From positions 1-14,493 of the forward strand of contig CAYIBD010000019.1 of assembly GCA_964361655.1 (NCBI GenBank): a DNA stretch of 14,493 nucleotides, given 5' to 3'. Under the pieces are notes generated by a model. It did no database searches, was not told the DNA's origin, and worked only from the letters and a program-made list of their open reading frames with translations. Position numbers and translations under genes: made by a program. Below are positions 1-5,854 of this stretch, piece by piece (position 1 is the stretch's first letter; every line of letters starts with the position of its first letter). The stretch is from CAYIBD01 sp964361655. GTDB taxonomy: Bacteria > Patescibacteriota > Minisyncoccia > Sungbacterales > SURF-37.

Positions 1-480
1 CGCCTCTGCGGACTGAAAGTTTCCGAGCCGGCTTTCCTCCCCGTCCCCGCCGACGACGAGTGGTTCGACCTCACGGTAAACCACGACGCTGACCCAATGG
101 ACGTCGTTCGGGCGAGCGGTTTCGACCCCCGGGGCTGGAAGTTCCTCGGCCCCCGGCTAGCCGGCATGAAGACCTACCGGGTGAAGCTCGTCCGGATCGG
201 CTACATCCGGAATTTCGATGAGGCCCGCGCGCGTTTGAATCGGATGGGCTACCAGATGCTCGACATACTCGACGGTCATGCGCGGGAGCCATTCAAGCAG
301 AAGTACCTGCAGCCAGATGGTAAAGGCCCCATTGTCTTCGGTGGTTCGCTCTTGCGGGGCCCGGACGGCGACCGGTGCGTCGCCTGCCTCCGCGAGGACG
401 CTGACATGTGGCACTCGTGCTTCCGCTTTGCCGACAGCGGCTTCGGTGGCGGCTGGCGGTGGGCGGTCGCGGGCAAGTAA
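1..480 (+). CDS. Unrecognised protein, C-terminal part (5' end outside window)
   Basis: The frame is open from the first base, so the gene begins upstream; an internal ATG at 97 is not needed as a start. The visible 159 residues include LKVSEPAFLPVPADDEWF, a WKFLGPRLAG segment, an RNFDEARARLNRMGYQ helix-like stretch, a Cys pair in CVAC, and a Gly/Trp-rich end (GGGWRWAVAGK). The last part resembles the C-terminus of small hypothetical proteins I associate with Parcubacteria, in which a Trp-rich tail closes a compact soluble domain. I cannot assign a family or function. No signal peptide or membrane segment is visible in this portion. The gene is closed by a strong terminator 40 bases downstream, so it ends its own transcription unit. 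Confidence 0.6.
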   Translation, partial: RLCGLKVSEPAFLPVPADDEWFDLTVNHDADPMDVVRASGFDPRGWKFLGPRLAGMKTYRVKLVRIGYIRNFDEARARLNRMGYQMLDILDGHAREPFKQKYLQPDGKGPIVFGGSLLRGPDGDRCVACLREDADMWHSCFRFADSGFGGGWRWAVAGK

Positions 481-518
481 CTTCCAGGTTTGGTCTCCAC
501 CCCTCGGCAGGCAGGCCT

Positions 519-561
519 CGGCCCCGCACGGTCAAGACGACATGCGGGGCCGTTTTTCTTT
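519..561 (+). terminator. Intrinsic terminator after the first gene
   Basis: A perfect 10-bp GC-rich stem (519-528 with 543-552, CGGCCCCGCA / TGCGGGGCCG) has a 14-nt loop and is followed directly by TTTTTCTTT (553-561). This is a textbook rho-independent terminator and separates the first gene from the PHP gene. Confidence 0.9.
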
Positions 562-588
562 GGCGATCAGCAGTAGAAATGTTAGAAT
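560..588 (+). promoter_or_regulatory. Sigma70-type promoter with extended -10 for the PHP gene
   Basis: TTGGCG at 560-565, a 17-nt spacer, and TAGAAT at 583-588 preceded by TG at 580-581 (extended -10). The -35 overlaps the end of the terminator T-run. Expected transcription start is near 595, about 50 nt before the ATG at 645. Confidence 0.55.
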
Positions 589-598
589 TCCAAATCCA

Positions 599-644
599 AT
601 TCGCATATTCGTAGATTTGCATAAGATTCGCAGATTGGCATCAT
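599..644 (+). repeat. Leader element, copy 1 (ATTCGCATATTCGTA type)
   Basis: ATTCGCATATTCGTA (599-613) is identical to 1799-1813. After an 11-nt spacer the 20-nt block 625-644 (GATTCGC..GAT..GCATCAT) matches 1824-1843 with three mismatches. The element ends exactly at the start codon of the PHP gene, and no Shine-Dalgarno is seen. It looks like a dispersed repeat that also forms the gene leader. Confidence 0.6.
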
Positions 645-1562
645 ATGAACCCATTTGATTTACAAATTCAAACCACGGCCTCGGATGGCAAGCATACGCC
701 ATCCGAGTGCGTCAAGATGGCCAAGGCAAATGGCGTACATACCATGGCCATCACCGATCACGACACCGTGGCCGGCATCGCCGAGGCCTTCGCCGCAGGC
801 CAGGAACTCGGTGTGCGCATAATCCCCGGCATTGAGATTTCAATCCAAGATCACGGCATGCATCTTTTGGGACTCGGCATTGACGTTCGGAATCAGGCCC
901 TGGGCGAGGCGATCCAGCGCGCCGCTTTAAACCGTCTGACTGCTTCACGGCAAATGGTCGAGAATTTTCAAAAGGGCGGTTTTGCCGTTGAATGGGAGGA
1001 TGTGCTACGCGAGGCCGGGAAAAGTGCCGTTATCACGCGGCCGCATATTGTTTCGGCCATCATGAAGCGGACCGAGAATGTCGGAAAGCTCGTTGGCATC
1101 AAGACCAAACACGACTTCTTTGAGCGCTACTTTACTGATAAGAGCCCCTACTACGTTCGTGCAAGCGAGATCAGCGCCGAAAGAGCAATCGAGCTCGTCC
1201 ATGGCGCGGAGGGCGTGGCGGTGTGGTCGCATCCCTCGGTTCCGGATTTCGTGGGCCAATGTCGTGAGCTCGAAAAATTCTTACAGGAACTCATCTCCTA
1301 CGGCCTGGATGGCCTCGAGCTTTTTGGCCCCTCTCTCACCGAAGCGGATTTTGAATGTCTTCAAACCATGGCCGGCCGCTACCGGCTTCTCACCACTGCC
1401 GGCTCCGATTTTCACGAGCGCGGCGAGCCGAGCAATGAGCCCTGGCCCCATTCGGCCACCACGATCGGGGACTACCCGACTTTTGGCCGATCGCTCACGG
1501 CTATCCTTCCTACGCTCGACGAGGCCATGGCCCGGAGAAGGGCCGTTGCCGCCGAGCAGTGA
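645..1562 (+). CDS. PHP-domain metal-dependent phosphoesterase, HxH replaced by QxQ
   Basis: Cytosolic 305-aa protein of the PHP superfamily (phosphoesterases related to histidinol phosphatase, the DNA polymerase III PHP domain and nucleoside 3',5'-bisphosphate phosphatases). Visible motifs: TTASDG 10-15, ITDHDT 36-41, GIEIS 62-66, MHLLG 72-76, TRPH 131-134, VWSHP 193-197, GLDGLELF 220-227 and TAGSDFH 251-257. These match the usual metal-ligand motifs in order. The oddity is the first motif: the canonical DLHxH is DLQIQ (residues 5-9), so both first-motif histidines are glutamine while all later ligands remain. Length fits the family. The start at 645 follows a repeat-derived leader without a Shine-Dalgarno. 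A small conserved protein follows after 19 bases, so the two are probably cotranscribed. Family assignment is firm; the substrate is unknown, and loss of HxH makes activity uncertain. Confidence 0.88.
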   Translation: MNPFDLQIQTTASDGKHTPSECVKMAKANGVHTMAITDHDTVAGIAEAFAAGQELGVRIIPGIEISIQDHGMHLLGLGIDVRNQALGEAIQRAALNRLTASRQMVENFQKGGFAVEWEDVLREAGKSAVITRPHIVSAIMKRTENVGKLVGIKTKHDFFERYFTDKSPYYVRASEISAERAIELVHGAEGVAVWSHPSVPDFVGQCRELEKFLQELISYGLDGLELFGPSLTEADFECLQTMAGRYRLLTTAGSDFHERGEPSNEPWPHSATTIGDYPTFGRSLTAILPTLDEAMARRRAVAAEQ

Positions 1563-1581
1563 TTGGGCTATAGTGGCCGTT

Positions 1582-1752
1582 GTGCCGGAAAAGAAGTTGC
1601 CGCATTCAGTGAGAAAATTTCTGCGCCGGAGGAAAGCCGAGATCCGTCGGCAGTTTTTGTCTCCCGAGGAAGCCGAGGACAAGATTAGAGAACTTGCTGA
1701 TCAAATCTATCAGCAGTATACTGGAAAAAGAACTCATAAGATCAATGAATAG
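1582..1752 (+). CDS. Small basic conserved hypothetical protein (GTG start)
   Basis: A 56-aa protein beginning (V/M)PEKKLPHSVRKFLRRRKAEIRRQ, followed by an acidic/basic helix (SPEEAEDKIRELADQIYQQY) and a basic tail. It is predicted all-helical and highly charged, with no membrane segment. I associate this 'PKSVRKFIRREKARIRR' style of short protein with many Parcubacteria, where it has no known function; that is recollection, not a search. GTG at 1582 was chosen because the conserved-looking part begins there; an in-frame GTG at 1573 would add three residues. It starts 19 nt after the PHP stop, which suggests one transcript. No clear Shine-Dalgarno is visible. Confidence 0.6.
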   Translation: MPEKKLPHSVRKFLRRRKAEIRRQFLSPEEAEDKIRELADQIYQQYTGKRTHKINE

Positions 1753-1762
1753 CGAATCTCCT

Positions 1763-1812
1763 ACGAATATACGAACCTGTAGTGAGCCGCGTCGAACCAT
1801 TCGCATATTCGT
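1763..1812. repeat. Inverted repeat between the two small genes
   Basis: ACGAATATACGAA (1763-1775) and TTCGCATATTCGT (1800-1812) are inverted copies with one mismatch, separated by 24 nt. The right arm is the beginning of the leader element repeated from 599. It has the form of a small dispersed palindromic repeat lying in the spacer. Confidence 0.6.
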
Positions 1813-1843
1813 ATTGGATTCGTGATTCGCTGATGAGCATCAT
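1799..1843 (+). repeat. Leader element, copy 2
   Basis: This is the second copy of the 599-644 element: an identical first 15 nt, a 10-nt spacer, then GATTCGCTGATGAGCATCAT (1824-1843) differing from copy 1 at three positions. The start codon of the next gene lies inside or at the end of it. Confidence 0.6.
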
Positions 1844-2051
1844 GCTGAAAGACCACAACCACGATCTGATTCATTCGCTCTCCGAGAAGAACGATGCCCT
1901 GTGGCGCTACCGCCGCGAGTACCAAAAAAACGCCCAGGGGTGTGAGCACTGTCAGAAGCTCTGGGAGGCGCTCGAGGCCGACGATGAGAAACACGTGAAG
2001 ATGCTCTCCGACGAGATCAAGCGCCACATGGACGAAGGCCGGTTTGAGTAA
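1842..2051 (+). CDS. Small conserved hypothetical protein, Cys-containing helical
   Basis: A 69-aa acidic, helical, cytosolic protein (MLKDHNHDLIHSLSEKNDALWRYRREYQKNAQGCEHCQKLWEALEADDEKHVKMLSDEIKRHMDEGRFE in outline). It has a CEHC pair in the middle that could bind a metal, and an EIKRHM-type C-terminal helix. I have seen very similar 'NHDLI..LSE..DSLWRY..C..C' proteins in Parcubacteria, where no function is known. The start is ambiguous: ATG 1842 gives the conserved-looking N-terminus, and ATG 1833 adds three residues. The codons further upstream come from the repeat element. The SIMPL gene follows after 22 bases with a good Shine-Dalgarno. Confidence 0.65.
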   Translation: MLKDHNHDLIHSLSEKNDALWRYRREYQKNAQGCEHCQKLWEALEADDEKHVKMLSDEIKRHMDEGRFE

Positions 2052-2073
2052 TTTTTAAGCAATCAGGTGACCT

Positions 2074-2898
2074 ATGTTCAATTTCTACCAGGATCTCTCT
2101 GATCCCGAGAAGTCGGTTTTCCGCTGGCATATGCGGCGGCTCATTCTGCTGGTGAGCGTCCTCGTGCTTGCGCTCGCTGTTTCCTACGGGGTGGATATCT
2201 GGAAGGAGATAAAGGGCCTGCGCGGCGAGGCCAAGCTTCAGATTACCGTGGCCGGCGAGGGCAAGGTGTCGGCCAAGCCCGATGTGGCCAGGATCAATGC
2301 CACTATCCTTACCGAAAATGCGTCGCTAAAGGATGCGCAATTCGAGAATTCGCAAAAATCTGCGGCGGTCGTCGAATACCTGAAATCGAAGGGTGTGGAA
2401 GAGAAGGACATTCGGACCACCGGCTATCATATCTCGCCGCAGTATACCTACCCGCCGCCCTGCTACCCCTACCCCTGTCCGCAAGTTGAGGATCGGCGTC
2501 CTAAGATTGTTGGATATCAGATCCGGAATTCGTACGAGATTACCGTTCGGGATATCGGTAAGGCCGGCGATATTCTTTCCGGTATCGTGAGTGCCGGCGC
2601 CAACGAAGTGGGCGGCATCGTCTTTACCATTGACGACCCGGAGGGGCTGAAAGCCGAAGCCCGGAAGGAGGCCATTGATAAAGCCCGGGAGAAGGCCAAA
2701 AAACTGGCCAAGGATCTCGGCCGGCGGCTTGGCAAGATCACCAATTTTTCCGAGAGCGGAGGATTCCCGCCGCCGATCTACTTTGAGCGCCAAGCGGCGT
2801 TAGGCAAAGGCGGGGATCTTGGCGGCGAGGCGCCGGCGGTCGAGCCCGGGGAGAACGAGATCGTGGCCACGGTTTCGATAACCTATGAATTCAAATGA
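2074..2898 (+). CDS. SIMPL (DUF541) domain protein, membrane-anchored
   Basis: A 274-aa protein with a short cytosolic N-terminus, one membrane anchor (about residues 22-40, RLILLVSVLVLALAVSYGV) and an extracytoplasmic SIMPL/DUF541 domain from about residue 55 to the end. Family hallmarks are visible: ITVAGEGKVSAKPDVARI near 57-74, VVEYLKSKGVEEKDIRTTGYHISPQY, VGYQIRNSYEITVRD, AREKAKKLAKDLG and the final VATVSITYEFK. A Tyr/Pro-rich loop with two cysteines (C130, C135) interrupts the domain and could form a disulfide or bind metal. AGGTGA at 2067-2072 (CAGGTGACCT before the ATG) serves as Shine-Dalgarno. The stop overlaps the next start by 14 nt, implying translational coupling. SIMPL proteins are envelope proteins of poorly defined role; the family call is firm, the function is not. 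Confidence 0.9.
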   Translation: MFNFYQDLSDPEKSVFRWHMRRLILLVSVLVLALAVSYGVDIWKEIKGLRGEAKLQITVAGEGKVSAKPDVARINATILTENASLKDAQFENSQKSAAVVEYLKSKGVEEKDIRTTGYHISPQYTYPPPCYPYPCPQVEDRRPKIVGYQIRNSYEITVRDIGKAGDILSGIVSAGANEVGGIVFTIDDPEGLKAEARKEAIDKAREKAKKLAKDLGRRLGKITNFSESGGFPPPIYFERQAALGKGGDLGGEAPAVEPGENEIVATVSITYEFK

Positions 2899-3838
2899 GG
2901 TGATGGTGAGGACCGGCCCCCGCGACGTCTTCCTCCACCTCCTTGCCATTATCGTCCTCTATATCTCGGCGGTATCTTTTGGCGCGCTCCTGTTCCAGTT
3001 TGTTGATCTTGCCTTTCCCGACCCGTTGACCGACGCCTACCACGAGAGCCGCGACCCGATCCGCTGGGCCGTTGCTACGCTGGTTGTGGTTTTTCCGGTC
3101 TATTTCGGGGTGATGCGCTTCCTGCGGAAAGACGAGGCCGCGCATCCGGAAAAGCGGGAACTCAAGATTCGGAAGTGGCTTTTGTATTTCACGCTTTTTG
3201 CCGCGGCCATTGTCATCTTCGGTGATGTCATTGCGCTCGTCTACAACTTCCTCCGCGGCGAGCTCACGGCGCGGTTTCTCCTGAAGATCGCCTCGGTGTT
3301 CTTCATTGCCGCTTCGGTCTTCGGTTACTATGTGTGGAATCTCAAGATGGAGCAGATGGCTTCGCGAGATCCGCGGATGAGATGGTTTATCTATGGGATG
3401 ACTCTCGTGGTTGCGGCCTCGATCGTGTATGGCTTCATTGTTTCGGGCTCGCCCTTTCAGGAGCGGGCGCGGCGTTTCGATGTGCGTCGGGCACAAAACT
3501 TGCAGGAAATCCAGTGGCAGATTGTGAACTACTGGCAGAGGAAAGAAAAGCTCCCGGCCTCGCTTGACGGCCTCCGCGATCCGATTTCGGGCTTCATCCC
3601 GCCGCGCGATCCTGAAACTGATGCGAGTTACGTGTATCGTGTTTCGGGCCCGCTTGCCTTTGAACTCTGTGCTACGTTCAAAACCGAGAGCCGGGCCGAT
3701 GGGAGCAGCATCCCGAAACCGGCATTTCCCGAAGCCAGATACCCAGAAACCTGGGCACACCAGTCAGGACCAGTTTGCTTCGAGCGCACCATTGACCCGG
3801 AGATCTACCGCCTTGAGAAGCCTCAACGGATGCCATAA
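2885..3838 (+). CDS. DUF5671-like multi-span membrane protein with soluble C-terminal domain
   Basis: A 317-aa protein with five predicted membrane helices (about 16-40, 61-80, 98-122, 131-152, 168-188) and a ~125-aa hydrophilic C-terminal part. The N-terminal block (RDVFLHLLAIIVLYISAVSF, PVYFGVMRFLRKDEAAHPEKRELKIRKWLLYFTLF, GGEL-like RGELTARFLLKI) matches the DUF5671 pattern common in Parcubacteria. The C-terminal region (RRAQNLQEIQWQIVNYWQRKEKLPASLDGL, IPPRDPETDASYVYRV, FELCATF) has the layout of the globular part of type II secretion pseudopilins, which is inference by eye. ATG 2885 overlaps the SIMPL gene by 14 nt; ATG 2903 and GTG 2906 are alternatives, the latter 3 nt after GAGGTG. Probably an envelope protein working with or beside the SIMPL protein. 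Biochemical role unknown. Confidence 0.82.
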   Translation: MNSNEVMVRTGPRDVFLHLLAIIVLYISAVSFGALLFQFVDLAFPDPLTDAYHESRDPIRWAVATLVVVFPVYFGVMRFLRKDEAAHPEKRELKIRKWLLYFTLFAAAIVIFGDVIALVYNFLRGELTARFLLKIASVFFIAASVFGYYVWNLKMEQMASRDPRMRWFIYGMTLVVAASIVYGFIVSGSPFQERARRFDVRRAQNLQEIQWQIVNYWQRKEKLPASLDGLRDPISGFIPPRDPETDASYVYRVSGPLAFELCATFKTESRADGSSIPKPAFPEARYPETWAHQSGPVCFERTIDPEIYRLEKPQRMP

Positions 3839-3855
3839 CGGGAGCGGCCATAATG

Positions 3856-3879
3856 TTATCCGGCCGATCGGCCGGATAA
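3856..3879. repeat. Perfect 24-nt palindrome
   Basis: TTATCCGGCC-GATC-GGCCGGATAA reads identically on both strands. It lies 18 nt after the DUF5671 stop. No T-run follows, so it is not a standard terminator. It is probably a dispersed palindromic repeat, although as RNA it could still protect or end a transcript. Confidence 0.8.
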
Positions 3880-3940
3880 AGTTATTGCGAAAATAAAGCA
3901 TCCGCACCGCCAGAGCCGGCGCGCAGACCATCCGAAAACC

Positions 3941-4070
3941 GTCATTGCGAGGAACGTCATTGCGAGGAGCGGAGCGACGAAGCAATCCCTAAAACGGCAT
4001 AAACATTAGATTGCTTCGCTTCGCTCGCAATGACGCTCGGCTTCGCTCAACTCTCGTCGCTCGCAATGAC
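3941..4070. repeat. ATTGCGAG-type nested inverted repeats abutting a start codon
   Basis: GTCATTGCGAGGA occurs twice in tandem (3941-3953 and 3956-3968). Its complement TCGCAATGAC occurs twice at the far end (4025-4034 and 4061-4070), and GAAGCAATC (3979-3987) pairs with GATTGCTTC (4009-4017). The structure can fold as nested hairpins. This is the well-known type of short repeat found in many bacterial genomes. The last arm ends two bases before the hydrolase ATG at 4073, leaving no room for a normal ribosome binding site. Confidence 0.85.
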
Positions 4071-4072
4071 AT

Positions 4073-4851
4073 ATGAAGGTAGCGGCAGTGATTGTCGGCG
4101 CTATTCTATCTGTCGCTGGAACGGTTTATGTTTTGGCACAGTGGCTAAGCCGTGGAGGGCCAGGCATCGTGACTCATTCGACCGCCATGGAGCGAGTGGA
4201 GTTCAAAACTCAAGATAGTGTTTCTATAGTCAGCGACTACTACTTACCGGCCGGCGTGAGCACGAAAGGCCTTTTGCTCCTACACATGATGCCGGCTGAT
4301 CGGACGAGCTGGCAGAGGTTTGCCGAGAAAATGCAGGCGGCCGGCTGGCATGTCTTGGCCATTGATCTCCGTGGCCACGGCCAGTCGCAGGGCGGGCCGC
4401 CTGGGGCGAGCCTCGCCAAAGGCGGGCCAAACGGCTACAAGAGTTTTTCCGATGCCGAGCACCAGGCCTCGCGGTTTGATGTGGAAGCCGGAGTTGAGTT
4501 TCTCAAGGAAGCCCTTCGACAAGGCTCAGGGGAAAGCGGATTGTATCTCGGCGGGGCCTCGATTGGCGCAAACCTTGCATTAGGGTATCTTGCGGAACAT
4601 GCTGAAGCTAAAGCATCATTCCTCCTTTCGCCAGGGCTTGACTACCGCGGCGTCAAAACCCAAGAAGGAGCCCGCAATCTGAAATCCGGCCAATCCGTTT
4701 ACTATGTTGCTTCGCGCGATGATACCTATTCCGCCGATACCATTCAAACGCTCTACGACATCACGCCAGCCGGCGTTCGCAAAGACATCAAATTTTTCGA
4801 GACCGCCGGCCACGGCACCACCATCTTCGAGCGGGAACCGCAGTTTATGGA
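4073..4851 (+). CDS. Alpha/beta hydrolase, exported or membrane-anchored (3' end in assembly gap)
   Basis: 259 residues are visible before the run of Ns. An N-terminal hydrophobic segment (about 3-22) is a signal anchor, so the enzyme probably acts outside the membrane. The alpha/beta-hydrolase core is clear: LLLLHMMPADRTSW (67-80), AIDLRGHGQS (96-105), nucleophile elbow GASIG (161-165, Ser163), acid candidate in ASRDD (Asp216/217) and AGHG (His247). The triad is therefore complete, and little more than the last helix should be missing. Two stretches look like inserted repeats kept in frame: residues about 107-118 (PPGASLAKGG) and 147-154 (LRQGSGES). No Shine-Dalgarno is present because a repeat abuts the ATG. 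Substrate unknown; esterases, lipases and peptidases share this fold. Confidence 0.85.
4391..4428. repeat. 30-bp in-frame insertion bounded by GGCGGGCC direct repeats
   Basis: GGCGGGCC at 4391-4398 recurs at 4421-4428, exactly 30 bp later. The segment between holds GGCGAGCCTCGCC (4403-4415), which is itself an inverted repeat. Removing one repeat unit restores SQGGPNGYKSFSDAEHQ, the form I would expect for this hydrolase subfamily. Confidence 0.6.
4512..4532. repeat. CCCTTCGACAAGG-type repeat inside the hydrolase gene
   Basis: CCCTTCGACAAGGCTCAGG begins at 4512 and is an imperfect palindrome with CCC/GGG ends. It matches a dispersed repeat I recall from many CPR and Chloroflexi genomes, often recognisable as the peptide PFDKAQGK in one frame. 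That peptide appears here in the +1 shifted frame, while the hydrolase reads it as ALRQGSGE. Confidence 0.6.
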
Positions 4852-4951
4852 NNNNNNNNNNNNNNNNNNNNNNNNNNNNNNNNNNNNNNNNNNNNNNNNN
4901 NNNNNNNNNNNNNNNNNNNNNNNNNNNNNNNNNNNNNNNNNNNNNNNNNNN
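4852..4951. other. Assembly gap (100 N)
   Basis: Exactly 100 unresolved bases, the conventional placeholder for a scaffold gap of unknown size. The hydrolase 3' end and the DoxX 5' end lie in it. The reading frame happens to remain open across the Ns, producing an artificial fusion. Confidence 0.98.
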
Positions 4952-5362
4952 TACCTCTACCTCTATCAAGATTGGGCTCTCCTTCTGCTTCGCCTAGCCC
5001 TTGGCGCGGCTTTCATCATCCATGGCTACCCGAAGCTGTTTAAGGGCTTGGCCGGATTTGCCGGCTGGCTTGAATCCATTGGCATCAAGCCCGGCAAGTT
5101 CTGGGCGCTCGTTGCGGCGGTGGCAGAATTTTTCGGCGGGATCGCTATTGTCCTCGGCGCCTTTACCCAGATCGCTGCCGCGCTGATTGCGGTCGACATG
5201 CTGGTTGCCATGACCAAGGTCAAGTTGGGCAAGGTGAAGTTTGTCGAACTTGAGAAGAGCGGTTGGGAGCTCGACCTCATCTACCTTGCGGCCTCGGCAA
5301 TCCTCCTCACGTTCGGTCCGGGCAGGTACGCTCTTGACTTCTATATCCGCTTCGGCTACTAA
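4952..5362 (+). CDS. DoxX family membrane protein (5' end in assembly gap)
   Basis: 137 residues from the gap to the stop. The family pattern is plain: LYLYQDWALLLLRLALGAAFIIHGYPKLFKG, then GWLESIGIKPGKFWALVAAVAEFFGG, AFTQIAAALIAVDMLVAMTKVK and a final hydrophobic helix ending LTFGPGRYALD. This gives four membrane helices, the normal DoxX number, so only a few N-terminal residues are missing. DoxX proteins are small inner-membrane proteins linked in other organisms to thiol/redox balance and quinone-linked electron transfer; here the role is open. DUF192 follows after 9 bases, probably in the same operon. Confidence 0.88.
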   Translation, partial: YLYLYQDWALLLLRLALGAAFIIHGYPKLFKGLAGFAGWLESIGIKPGKFWALVAAVAEFFGGIAIVLGAFTQIAAALIAVDMLVAMTKVKLGKVKFVELEKSGWELDLIYLAASAILLTFGPGRYALDFYIRFGY

Positions 5363-5371
5363 CCCCCGAGC

Positions 5372-5842
5372 ATGGTAGCCATTCGCCCGTGGCTTGCCCT
5401 GCCCGGTTTACTCGTTGCCGCCTTGGTGGCCACGGTCTGGATTTTGATTACCTTTGCGCCGCGCTCCAACTCCGCGAACGTCACTCTCGGCGACCGGGCG
5501 CTCGCCTTAGAAATCGCTGATACGCCAGAGCTTCGGTCAAGAGGGCTTGCCGGCCGATCAAGCATCCCGGAAAACGGGGGGATGCTGTTTTTGTTTGAGG
5601 AACCCCATCGCCACACCTTTTGGATGAAGGACATGCTGATTTCAATTGATATCATCTGGATTCGGGACGAGACAATTGTCTCGATCCTGCACCGCGTCAG
5701 GCCCGAGCTGGGCACCCCGGATGAGCGGCTGGCTCGCTATATCCCGCCCGAGCCGGTTGATCGCGTCATTGAACTCCGTGCTGGCCGGGCGGAGGAACTT
5801 GGGCTTTCCAGTGGACAGAAGATCGATATTTCGCTACCATAG
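5372..5842 (+). CDS. DUF192 family protein with N-terminal membrane anchor
   Basis: 156 aa. A hydrophobic segment at about residues 8-28 acts as signal or anchor, followed by a compact DUF192 domain (about 36-156). Hallmarks: ELRSRGLAGRSSIPENGGMLFLF (53-75), HTFWMKDMLISIDIIWI (81-97) and the C-terminal VIELRAGRAEELGLSSGQKI. The family is small, beta-rich and extracytoplasmic, without an agreed function. The gene starts 9 nt after the DoxX stop with no strong Shine-Dalgarno, consistent with coupled translation. The nuclease gene starts 12 nt after its stop. Confidence 0.9.
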   Translation: MVAIRPWLALPGLLVAALVATVWILITFAPRSNSANVTLGDRALALEIADTPELRSRGLAGRSSIPENGGMLFLFEEPHRHTFWMKDMLISIDIIWIRDETIVSILHRVRPELGTPDERLARYIPPEPVDRVIELRAGRAEELGLSSGQKIDISLP

Positions 5843-5854
5843 GTTTTGGCTGAC

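Noticed and set aside
2891..3760. 289-aa - strand ORF opposite the DUF5671 gene
   Set aside because: Composition is His/Arg/Glu-rich, as expected for the complement of a membrane protein gene; the + strand is clearly coding.
5846..5854. TTG start for the exonuclease
   Set aside because: AGG is too close to the TTG; the ATG at 5855 gives better spacing and begins the first conserved strand.
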